The notes under the pieces were generated by a model, which was not told the origin of the DNA, did not search any database, and saw only the letters and a program-made list of their open reading frames with translations. A stretch of 5,289 nt of DNA from an uncultured Phycisphaerales bacterium (lineage in GTDB: Bacteria > Planctomycetota > Phycisphaerae > WQYP01). This document shows positions 1 through 5,289 of this stretch, one piece after another (the stretch's first letter is position 1; each line of letters starts with the position of its first letter). The DNA is taken from assembly GCA_937901265.1 (NCBI GenBank), contig CALCHA010000033.1, positions 1 to 5,289 on the forward strand, in the 5' to 3' direction. Position numbers and translations under genes: made by a program.

Positions 1-489
1 CTGAACGGATTGCGTGATGCGGGTGGTGACCAGCAGTTCGGGAGCGGAATCGGTGGTGGAGGTGGTGAGGTTGCCCTCGGCCACGTGGACGTTGCCGGAC
101 AGATAGATCGCCACGTCGTACGTGTTTTCGCCCGCCTCCTTGGAGGGCGTGAGCCAGATCGCGGCTTGATCGGCGCGGAGGGTGCGGTAGCCGACGTCGA
201 TCAGCACGTTCCCGCGGCAGAGCATGCGCTGTTCGGCGTCGGAGCGCCAGACCGACGTGTCGTCAGCGGCCACCTGCAGCGGCAGAGGAATCGCCGACGA
301 TGGCGCGAGGGTGGGATGGACTGTCGGCGTCGGGGCGGGCTCGGCGGAAGCAGCATACACAGGGGCCTGCGCGTGGAAGCACCAGGCCGCGCCCGCAAGG
401 GCGGCGGCGGCGGAGCGTGCCGCGAGCGACCAGCGGCAGGAGAGGGGCCGGGGGTTCGTCCGTGAACGATGAGCAGTTTTAAGATTCAT
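1..489 (-). CDS. OstA/LptA/LptD-N-like exported envelope protein, C-terminus cut by window edge
   Basis: The reading frame is open from an ATG at 489-487 to the left edge: 163 codons with no stop, so the C-terminus lies outside. Residues 1-49 look like a long Sec signal: Arg-rich start (RSRTNPR), Ala-rich stretch at about 23-36 and a plausible cleavage after VYA or YAA (44-47). A Pro/Thr/Ala-rich linker follows (about 48-70). Residues 80-139 resemble the OstA-like fold of LptA and the LptD N-terminus: WRSDAEQRMLCRGNVLIDVG, then LRADQAAIWL, then the second strand pair YLSGNVHVAEG. In known families this beta-jellyroll carries LPS across the periplasm or sits on the outer-membrane LptD barrel. 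Whether a barrel follows here cannot be seen. There is no Shine-Dalgarno; the start sits just downstream of a promoter-like sequence. The epimerase gene upstream is on the same strand, 84 nt away. Alternative: an OstA-like protein unrelated to LPS transport. Confidence 0.72.
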   Translation of the reverse strand, partial: MNLKTAHRSRTNPRPLSCRWSLAARSAAAALAGAAWCFHAQAPVYAASAEPAPTPTVHPTLAPSSAIPLPLQVAADDTSVWRSDAEQRMLCRGNVLIDVGYRTLRADQAAIWLTPSKEAGENTYDVAIYLSGNVHVAEGNLTTSTTDSAPELLVTTRITQSVQ

Positions 490-498
490 GCGGGGGGC

Positions 499-527
499 AT
501 GATAAGCGGGGTGGGTCAGGGTGGGAA
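499..527 (-). promoter_or_regulatory. Predicted sigma70-like promoter of the OstA-like gene
   Basis: Read on the minus strand, TTCCCA (527-522) and TATCAT (504-499) match the -35 and -10 consensus at 4/6 and 5/6, with a 17-nt spacer. The -10 ends 9 nt before the ATG at 489, so transcription would start only about 1-3 nt before the start codon. This suggests a leaderless or near-leaderless mRNA and fits the absence of a ribosome binding site. The prediction is by eye in a GC-rich genome, where AT-rich hexamers are rare. Confidence 0.42.
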
Positions 528-530
528 GGG
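508..530 (+). other. Putative G-quadruplex motif over the OstA-like gene promoter
   Basis: Five G-runs of 3-4 lie in 23 nt: 508-511, 513-515, 519-521, 523-525 and 528-530, with loops of 1, 3, 1 and 2 nt. This satisfies the standard G3+N1-7 rule with one run to spare. Further runs at 492-497, 539-542 and 544-547 flank it. The G-rich strand is the template strand for the OstA-like gene, and the motif covers the predicted -35 box and part of the spacer. Folding and any regulatory effect are inferred. Confidence 0.5.
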
Positions 531-573
531 TTGGCGGAGGGGCGGGGCAATTTGGACTGAAACAGTGGCGCGT

Positions 574-1539
574 TCACCCTAAGAAACCGGACTCCCGGCA
601 CCACGTGATGTACATTTGAATCCCCTTGGTGAGCGGTGTCTGCGGCTGATACCCCAAAAGGGTCCGAGCCTTCGAAATGTCCGCCACGTAGCGCGTGACC
701 TCGCCGGTCTGCGACGGCGCGTAGGTCGCCTGGGCCTGCTTCCCTGTCGCCAGCTCGATCAGCGACACCAGGTCGTACAGCGTCTGGCCCTGGCCATAGG
801 CCAAATTGATCGTCTGCCCCGCCACCCTGGGGCTTGGCAAACCGATCAACAGGGCGTCGATCCCCGCGGCGATCCCGCTCACGCAGTCATCCACGTAGGT
901 GAAGTCCAGCATTTTGTTGCGTCCGAACACCGTGATCGGTTCGCCTTTCCAGATCTTGCGCACGAACAGGGGAATCACCCGCTCCATGCGTTCGAGGTCG
1001 TTGTCGTAGCGGCCATAGACGTTGGAGAAGCGGAACACCAGCGTCTTGAGGCCATAGCATTTAGCGTAGGAGGAGAAGAAGGCCTCGCCGGCAATTTTTG
1101 AAGCGGAGTAGGGAGATTCCGCGACGACGAAGTCCGCCATGGATTCTTCGGTCACATGCCGCAGGATGTCCCCATAGACTTCGCGGGACGATCCAAAGAG
1201 GATCGGCACCTTGGCTGCGCGGGCCGCCTCGAGGGCCCAGAAGGTCATTGCCACGTTCTCCAGAGCCTTCGCCGGCTCTTTCACCAGCTGGTGCACCTTC
1301 GCCCACGCCGCGAGATGCACAATGGCGTGCGGTTGAAACGCCGTCACCTGCTCGGGAAAACGGGACCGGTTGTCCGCCCCCGTCGGCGAGAGGGTCATAT
1401 CCGTCTGAACCAGCGGAAAGGCCTGGCTCCACGCGTTGAGCCGCTTGTCCACGCCCAGCACCTGGTCTCCGCGGGCCAGCAGCTTCAGGGCAAGGTTGGT
1501 GCCGATCTGGCCGGAAGCTCCGGTGATGAGGATGTTCAT
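574..1539 (-). CDS. NAD-dependent nucleotide-sugar epimerase/dehydratase, extended SDR family
   Basis: This 321-residue protein has the usual length for GalE-like extended SDRs. The Rossmann motif GASGQIG is at 7-13, with D31 at the end of strand 2, a typical NAD(H)-binding acidic residue. HLAAWAKV (75-82) matches the conserved HLAA strand. The catalytic set is seen as SSREVYG (117-123) and YSASK (Y144, K148). RFSNVYGRY (170-178) and LDFTYVDDCVSG (211-222) are the downstream sugar-nucleotide epimerase signatures. The family interconverts or modifies UDP- or dTDP-sugars in the cytoplasm for polysaccharides or LPS; the substrate cannot be read from the sequence. The frame stays open upstream to 1842, but the Rossmann motif begins at this ATG, which has a good ribosome binding site, and the extension would run antisense inside the RDD gene. 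It is divergent from the RDD gene and upstream of the OstA-like gene, which suggests an envelope role. Confidence 0.9.
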   Translation of the reverse strand: MNILITGASGQIGTNLALKLLARGDQVLGVDKRLNAWSQAFPLVQTDMTLSPTGADNRSRFPEQVTAFQPHAIVHLAAWAKVHQLVKEPAKALENVAMTFWALEAARAAKVPILFGSSREVYGDILRHVTEESMADFVVAESPYSASKIAGEAFFSSYAKCYGLKTLVFRFSNVYGRYDNDLERMERVIPLFVRKIWKGEPITVFGRNKMLDFTYVDDCVSGIAAGIDALLIGLPSPRVAGQTINLAYGQGQTLYDLVSLIELATGKQAQATYAPSQTGEVTRYVADISKARTLLGYQPQTPLTKGIQMYITWCRESGFLG

Positions 1540-1543
1540 GCAA

Positions 1544-1549
1544 TCTCCC
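1544..1549 (-). promoter_or_regulatory. Ribosome binding site of the epimerase gene
   Basis: GGGAGA on the minus strand, with its GGAG core ending 5 nt before the ATG at 1539. It fixes that ATG as the start in preference to the much longer open frame. It is the clearest Shine-Dalgarno at a non-overlapping start in the window. The half site is part of a perfect 10-bp palindrome, CTCCCGGGAG, at 1545-1554. Confidence 0.6.
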
Positions 1550-1584
1550 GGGAGTGTGGGGCTCGCGTGGGTGAAACTGTCGGC

Positions 1585-1590
1585 TACAAT
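1585..1590 (+). promoter_or_regulatory. Possible -10 box of the RDD gene
   Basis: TACAAT matches the sigma70 -10 consensus at 5/6 and ends 7 nt before the ATG at 1598, so transcription would begin at or next to that codon. No convincing -35 is visible 16-18 nt upstream (around 1561-1568). If the box is real it excludes the in-frame ATG at 1589, which lies inside it, and makes the mRNA leaderless. Confidence 0.25.
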
Positions 1591-1597
1591 GGCCGCT

Positions 1598-3553
1598 ATG
1601 AACAGACTGCGGCGGACGTTGTGGACCTCGATGGTGATTATCGGCCTTTTGGTGCCGTTCGCTGCGCTATTTAGCCTGACAGCGTTGCGGCCGCTGTCCC
1701 AGGCGACGATCGCCGCGTCCGCACCACCCGCTCCGCAGAGCGCCGGCGCATCCCCCGACTCCATTCTGGACCCCCGCCCCGGGGCGCCCTTCGCGCAGCC
1801 GCAACCAGGGCCGCTCTTTGCCGCGGGCGATGGCGAGGGCATCTGGCTGGCTCGTCCGATGGCGGCGGGAGATCACAAAACGGCGGCCTTTGAACTGCTC
1901 CGCCGAGCCAACAACAGCGGCGCGTGGGCCGGGATTCGTCCCGGTGGTGCCGCCTACTTCGGGGGCCTCCCGCAGGGGCTCTCCGTGCTCCCCGCCACGC
2001 ACAATCTGACGGCCTACGTCTACGGCCCCGGGGGGCGGCTGACCGCACTGAGCCCCGATCGCTTCAACACCATGGCCTCCCTTCCTGCGACCCACCGCCT
2101 GCGGGCGGTCACCCCCACCGGCATCTTTGCGCTCACCGATGGCCCGCCCGATCCCTCGACCACGCGCCCCGGCGATCGCCTCGATCTCAACGGCCATGTG
2201 GCGCTTCTGCCCTACCACGAGGAACGCCCGCCCGCCATTGCCAGCACGGCCACCGCGCCGGCCACTGCCGCTGCGCTCGCCACCGCCCCCGCGGGCACCG
2301 CGCTGGAACCGGCCACGTCCGAACCCGCCTCCCTGCTCAACGCCTATGCCTACCGAGGTGCGGAGTGGATCGCCCTGCCCCCGCTGGGCTCCCCCGGGAC
2401 ACCCGAGGCCCCCGGCGCCGGAGCGCACGTCGCGCTCGCCGATGCTCATGGCCGCCTCTTCGCCATGTGGATCGACCCGGACCATCCCACCGAAATTGCG
2501 GTGCGTGCCCGCCCCGATGATCAGCCCGACGCCCCGTGGACGCCGGTCATTCGTTCGCCCCTGCCCGAGCCCCTGCGCGGCGAGGGCCGCCTCGAAGCGC
2601 TGAGCGTCGGTCACATTCTTTACGCGATTTACCCCGTTCCGGCCGGGAAATCTTACGCGCTGCTGGCCGTGCGGATCGGCACCACCCCGCAGACCGCCGA
2701 CGATCTCCGCCTCCTGGGCGACGATCCCGTACACCCGATGTTCCTGGGTCCCGCAGCCGAGGGGGTCCATCCCGATGCGGACATCACCGTGGCGATCTCA
2801 GAAAACGCCTTCGTCGTAGTCATGGCCTCCACCGACGGCATCCTTCGGAGCGCCCAGTTCGATTCCCGCGGCACCATGATCTCCCCTCCGCGTCCGGTCA
2901 ATCTCGCTTCGGGTATTCGCGATCTGGGGGTCGGTCAGAACGTCGGCCTGATGCTGGTCGTTCTCCTCATGGCCGTCTCGCTCTGGCGCTGGCGGCGCGA
3001 TCCCCAGGCGCCCACCCTGCCCGAAGGGATGCGCACCGCACCCCTGCCCGCGCGCGGTGCAGCGTTTCTCATCGATATCGCCATTCCCTTCCTGCTCGTC
3101 GTCACCGCCATGGGCCTCTGGGCCAACGGCGGCTACTGGACCATCCTCGACACCTGGGGGGCCGCGATCACCAAACCGGACCAGACTTTCGCCTCCATCC
3201 CGCTGCTGATCGTGCTGGGCGTCTACACCCTGCACGTCGCGGTCGGCGAGTTGTTCTTCGGCCGCTCCATCGGCAAGGCGGCGCTGGGGCTGCGGGTGCT
3301 GATGATCGACGGAAAGGCACCCACAGTCGCCGGCGTGCTCGTGCGTAACCTGGTCCGTCTCGCGGAGATCGTTCCGGCCGGCATCCTCATCCTTTACCTG
3401 TTCATCTCCGATTACCGCCAGCGGCTCGGCGACCTGCTCGCGCACACGATCGTGGTTGCCCCCATCCCGCCCGACCAGGACCGCCCGCAACGGGGCTCCC
3501 GCCAGAAAAAGGAGCAGCAAAAGGAGGAAGAGGAGGCCGTCGGCAAACGCTGA
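1598..3553 (+). CDS. RDD-family membrane protein with large extracytoplasmic beta-rich domain
   Basis: This is 651 residues from the ATG at 1598. Residues 11-29 form a hydrophobic anchor or uncleaved signal after an Arg-rich start (NRLRR). About 35-445 is a non-membrane region rich in Gly, short strands and Phe/Trp/Tyr, perhaps propeller-like, broken by an Ala/Pro/Thr-rich linker (about 210-245). A second membrane segment is at 447-463, followed by RWRR. The RDD domain spans about 483-622: ARGAAFLID (R486, D493), then GRSIGKAALGLRVL (555-568), then YRQRLGDLLAHTIVV (D612), with hydrophobic segments near 490-507, 532-550 and 590-604. The tail is highly charged (KKEQQKEEEE). RDD domains are mostly of unknown function; some have been linked to ion transport. 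The start could also be the ATG at 1589 (three residues longer). The frame extends to 1436, but that part is antisense to the epimerase. There is no Shine-Dalgarno. trmL follows after 22 nt. Confidence 0.85.
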   Translation: MNRLRRTLWTSMVIIGLLVPFAALFSLTALRPLSQATIAASAPPAPQSAGASPDSILDPRPGAPFAQPQPGPLFAAGDGEGIWLARPMAAGDHKTAAFELLRRANNSGAWAGIRPGGAAYFGGLPQGLSVLPATHNLTAYVYGPGGRLTALSPDRFNTMASLPATHRLRAVTPTGIFALTDGPPDPSTTRPGDRLDLNGHVALLPYHEERPPAIASTATAPATAAALATAPAGTALEPATSEPASLLNAYAYRGAEWIALPPLGSPGTPEAPGAGAHVALADAHGRLFAMWIDPDHPTEIAVRARPDDQPDAPWTPVIRSPLPEPLRGEGRLEALSVGHILYAIYPVPAGKSYALLAVRIGTTPQTADDLRLLGDDPVHPMFLGPAAEGVHPDADITVAISENAFVVVMASTDGILRSAQFDSRGTMISPPRPVNLASGIRDLGVGQNVGLMLVVLLMAVSLWRWRRDPQAPTLPEGMRTAPLPARGAAFLIDIAIPFLLVVTAMGLWANGGYWTILDTWGAAITKPDQTFASIPLLIVLGVYTLHVAVGELFFGRSIGKAALGLRVLMIDGKAPTVAGVLVRNLVRLAEIVPAGILILYLFISDYRQRLGDLLAHTIVVAPIPPDQDRPQRGSRQKKEQQKEEEEAVGKR

Positions 3554-3575
3554 TAGCCGCCTCACGCACTGCGCC

Positions 3576-4082
3576 ATGCTACCCACGCATCGCCTTAAGA
3601 TCGTTCTGGTTGAGCCGGAGATTCCGCAGAACACCGGCAACATCGCCCGTCTGTGCGCTGCCAGCGGGGCCGCCCTGCACCTCGTGCGGCCGCTGGGATT
3701 TTTTCTGACCGACAAGCACTTCAAACGCGCCGGAATGGATTACCTCGCCAGCCTGCCCATCACGCTGCATGATTCGGTCGACGCCCTCTTCGCCGCCATC
3801 GGTGGCGACCCCTTCCTGCTCTCCTCCGGCGTTGCAGGTTGCCCGCACTGGGACGCCTCCTTTACGCCTGACACCTGGATCCTGCTGGGCAAGGAATCAG
3901 CGGGTTTGCCCGCTTCGCTGCTTCAACGATACCCCGAGCGCACCTGTCGCATCCCCATGATCGAGGGTACCCGCGGCCTGAATTTGTCGACGGCAGCGGG
4001 CATCCTGCTTTACGAAGGGCTGGGCAGACTCGCGCGCAGCTCCGGCGACAGCGACTGCAACCAGCGGCCAACCCTTACATGA
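3576..4082 (+). CDS. trmL: tRNA (cytidine(34)-2'-O)-methyltransferase, SPOUT family
   Basis: This 168-residue SPOUT methyltransferase is close to the roughly 155-160 residues usual for TrmL. All three family motifs are present: PEIPQNTGNIARLCAAS (14-30, with N19, G21, N22 and R25), LLGKESAGLP (103-112, with E107), and RIPMIEGTRGLNLSTAAGI (125-143, with the knot-forming N136 and S138). TrmL dimers use S-adenosylmethionine to methylate the 2'-OH of the wobble nucleotide of tRNA-Leu isoacceptors in the cytoplasm. The ATG at 3576 is chosen because the family begins right there (RLKIVLVEPEIPQNTGN); a TTG at 3456 in the same frame would add 40 implausible basic residues. There is no ribosome binding site, and the gene starts 22 nt after the RDD stop, so transcriptional coupling is likely. 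The last 8 nt overlap the end of the convergent sufT-like gene. A related SpoU-family specificity is possible but less likely. Confidence 0.93.
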   Translation: MLPTHRLKIVLVEPEIPQNTGNIARLCAASGAALHLVRPLGFFLTDKHFKRAGMDYLASLPITLHDSVDALFAAIGGDPFLLSSGVAGCPHWDASFTPDTWILLGKESAGLPASLLQRYPERTCRIPMIEGTRGLNLSTAAGILLYEGLGRLARSSGDSDCNQRPTLT

Positions 4083-4521
4083 AACCCAGGTCCAGCAAGG
4101 CCTCTTCCGAGAGGCGGTCGCGCGTCCAGGGCGGATCCCACACCAGCTCGATATCCGCGGTGGGAATTTCGGGGATTGCCTCAATTTTCCGCCGCACGTC
4201 GGTGACAATCGCCCCCGCCACGGGGCAGGCTGGCGCGGTCAGGGTCATGGTCACGCGGGCGGCATTGGTGGCATCGAGGGCAATGGTGTAAATCAGCCCC
4301 AGGTCATACACGTTCAGGGGAATTTCCGGATCGAACACCGTGCGCAAGGCCGCGATGATGTTCTCCAACAGCGGCTGCTGGTCCGCCGACGCCAGCTCGA
4401 CGGTCGCCCCGATGCCGGTGCCGGCCACTGGCCCGCTGCCGATCTTTTCCCGCATCACCCGCGCCGCGTGGTCCTCGATCGTCGGCTGGCTCAGCGATAT
4501 TTTCTTTGATTGCTCGCTCAC
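4075..4521 (-). CDS. sufT: SufT-like MIP18/DUF59 iron-sulfur assembly factor
   Basis: The protein has 148 residues. The first 48 or so are a polar, poorly conserved extension. The rest is a MIP18/DUF59 domain: ALRTVFDPEIPLNVYDLGLIY (58-78, with the DPE motif at 64-66), MTLTAPACPVAG (92-103, with the conserved Cys99), and the C-terminal signature VWDPPW....SEEALLDLGFM (127-148), typical of SufT, YitW and PaaD-type proteins. Members help mature or repair Fe-S proteins in the cytoplasm. The start is GTG at 4521, not the Met at residue 23. It overlaps the sufSE stop in a 4-nt GTGA (4521-4518) and has AAGGGAG 6 nt upstream. This tight coupling to sufSE supports the Fe-S role. Its end overlaps trmL by 8 nt on the opposite strand. 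The symbol is by family resemblance; a generic DUF59 factor is the alternative. Confidence 0.85.
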   Translation of the reverse strand: MSEQSKKISLSQPTIEDHAARVMREKIGSGPVAGTGIGATVELASADQQPLLENIIAALRTVFDPEIPLNVYDLGLIYTIALDATNAARVTMTLTAPACPVAGAIVTDVRRKIEAIPEIPTADIELVWDPPWTRDRLSEEALLDLGFM

Positions 4522-5289
4522 GTCGTGCTCCCTTGGGGTTTTCCCGCTTGCGCCGCGATCTCCCGCGCCAGCGTCTGTATCTGACCGATCATGCCCGCCA
4601 GACCATTGCGCCGCTGCGCGGTGATGAACTGCTCCAGGCCTATGGCGCCAAAAAACTTTTCAATGTCGAACGCCAGGATGGCGCGCGCCGGCTGGCCCGA
4701 ATAAAGCCGCTGCAGAATCGCGATCAGTCCGCGCACGATCTCGGCGTCCGCATCCGCCACAAACTCCAGCGTGTCGGCGGAATCCGGCTTCCTCCGCCCC
4801 ACCAGATAGACCTGTGACATGCACCCGGGCACGCGCTGCGTCACTTTTTTGAGCATCTCAAAGAGCGGCGGCACGGTGCGTGCTAAATCCAGCACGTACT
4901 CGTTCTTCGCATCGCGCTCGCCGAGAAATTCAAACTCCTCCGCCAGCCCCTCCGCCGCCTTCCGCGGCGATTCGGCAAACGCCGGCGGATAAACGATGAT
5001 CCCCGGAGACGCCGGGCCGCCCGCCGCCTGCACCTTCTCTGCCGCGGCTTCCCGCTCCTCCACAATTTCCTGCAGCCCCGCCACCAGCGCATCGACCTCG
5101 TCCCGCGTATTGTAGAACGCAAAGGACGCCCGCGCCGTCGAGCCGACCCCATAGCGGTCCATGACCGGCTGGCAGCAATGATGCCCCGTCCGCACGCAGA
5201 TCCCCCGCCGATCGAGCGCCATGCCGATGTCGAGGGACGAGATCGCCGGCTTCTCCATCACGAAAGAAATCACGGCCGCCTTGTGCGGT
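4518..5289 (-). CDS. sufS: SufS-SufE fusion (cysteine desulfurase with sulfur acceptor), N-terminus cut by window edge
   Basis: The frame is open to the right edge, with 256 full codons inside. Positions here count from the GTG (Val) codon at 5273-5271. The text before and after it (PHKAAVISFVMEK) is continuous SufS sequence, so that codon is internal and not a start. Residues 1-72 are the SufS C-terminus: RTGHHCCQPVMDRYG (29-43), where C33 (codon 5177-5175) aligns with the catalytic Cys, then STARASFAFYNTRDEVDALVAG. Roughly 360 residues, including the PLP lysine, lie outside. A linker of about 40 residues (about 72-112, Ala/Pro-rich) leads into a complete SufE domain (about 113-245): RVPGCMSQVYLVG holds the acceptor C151 (codon 4823-4821), followed by DADAEIVRGLIAIL and the helix IGLEQFITAQRRNGLAGMI. 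SufS takes sulfur from L-cysteine and SufE accepts it as persulfide for Fe-S assembly. sufT follows with a 4-nt overlap. Confidence 0.93.
   Translation of the reverse strand, partial: PHKAAVISFVMEKPAISSLDIGMALDRRGICVRTGHHCCQPVMDRYGVGSTARASFAFYNTRDEVDALVAGLQEIVEEREAAAEKVQAAGGPASPGIIVYPPAFAESPRKAAEGLAEEFEFLGERDAKNEYVLDLARTVPPLFEMLKKVTQRVPGCMSQVYLVGRRKPDSADTLEFVADADAEIVRGLIAILQRLYSGQPARAILAFDIEKFFGAIGLEQFITAQRRNGLAGMIGQIQTLAREIAAQAGKPQGSTT
4528..4534 (-). promoter_or_regulatory. Ribosome binding site of the sufT-like gene, inside sufSE
   Basis: AAGGGAG on the minus strand lies 6 nt before the GTG at 4521, within the last codons of the upstream sufSE frame. Together with the GTGA stop/start overlap it decides the GTG start and indicates translational coupling. 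Confidence 0.55.

Noticed and set aside
400..413. GGC/GCC triplet run as a microsatellite
   Set aside because: It encodes the short Ala run of the signal peptide and is ordinary for high-GC coding sequence.
10..465. Plus-strand open frame of 151 codons across the left end
   Set aside because: It is Gly/Arg-rich shadow sequence with no recognisable motif. The minus frame has a signal peptide and OstA-like motifs and stays open to the edge.
1545..1554. Perfect palindrome CTCCCGGGAG as an operator in the divergent gap
   Set aside because: Only 10 bp, with no loop and no second copy in the window. It contains the epimerase Shine-Dalgarno, which explains half of it.
1436..1597. Upstream start for the RDD gene at 1436
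   Set aside because: It would overlap the epimerase antisense for about 100 nt and put 54 non-hydrophobic residues before a normal-looking membrane anchor.
1540..1842. N-terminal extension of the epimerase by 101 codons
   Set aside because: The Rossmann motif starts at the ATG at 1539, which has a good ribosome binding site. The extension runs antisense through the RDD gene start and resembles no SDR N-terminus.
1667..2770. Minus-strand open frame of 367 codons inside the RDD gene
   Set aside because: Gly/Arg-rich composition typical of a reverse shadow in high-GC DNA; no domain seen, while the plus frame has RDD motifs and membrane segments.
2798..3724. Minus-strand open frame of 308 codons spanning the RDD end and trmL start
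   Set aside because: It is antisense to two well-supported genes and rich in His, Asp and Gly with no recognisable family; a shadow.
5271..5273. GTG at 5273 as the start of a stand-alone SufE-like protein
   Set aside because: Codons on both sides are continuous SufS sequence (HKAAVISFV), and the SufS catalytic loop lies downstream of it; the codon is internal.

Overview
The window is GC-rich, gene-dense bacterial chromosome from a Gram-negative-type organism. An exported OstA/Lpt-like protein and a SUF iron-sulfur pathway fit a diderm. The combination of an OstA-like protein, an RDD protein carrying a very large extracytoplasmic domain, and little Shine-Dalgarno use makes me lean towards the Planctomycetota (perhaps Phycisphaerae). 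That placement is an inference with low to moderate confidence. I see no tRNA, rRNA, CRISPR array, insertion sequence, integrase, attachment site or origin.

Layout: (1) 1-489, minus: the first 163 codons of an exported OstA/LptA/LptD-N-like protein, which runs off the left edge. (2) 490-573: a short gap with a good sigma70-like promoter for that gene. A dense G-run cluster on the plus strand, matching a G-quadruplex motif, overlaps it. (3) 574-1539, minus: an extended short-chain dehydrogenase/reductase (SDR), probably a nucleotide-sugar epimerase. (4) 1540-1597: a divergent gap holding the epimerase ribosome binding site and a -10-like box for the opposite gene. (5) 1598-3553, plus: a large membrane protein with an N-terminal anchor, about 400 extracytoplasmic residues and a C-terminal RDD domain. 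(6) 3576-4082, plus: a TrmL-type tRNA wobble-nucleotide 2'-O-methyltransferase, 22 nt after the RDD gene. (7) 4075-4521, minus: a SufT/MIP18-family Fe-S assembly protein. (8) 4518-5289, minus: the C-terminal part of a SufS cysteine desulfurase fused in one frame to a complete SufE domain. It overlaps the SufT start by 4 nt.

Three transcription blocks are likely. The right-hand block is an Fe-S assembly operon (sufSE fusion, then sufT): SufS takes sulfur from cysteine, the fused SufE accepts it as persulfide, and SufT helps cluster maturation. The middle block is RDD protein plus TrmL, probably joined only by transcription. The left block, epimerase then OstA-like protein, may serve the cell envelope, but the OstA-like gene also seems to have its own promoter.

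I found no new defence, mobile or otherwise undescribed system; the content is mostly core genome. The points most worth a second look are the SufS-SufE fusion, the G-quadruplex motif on the OstA-like promoter, two possible leaderless starts, and the unusual RDD architecture.
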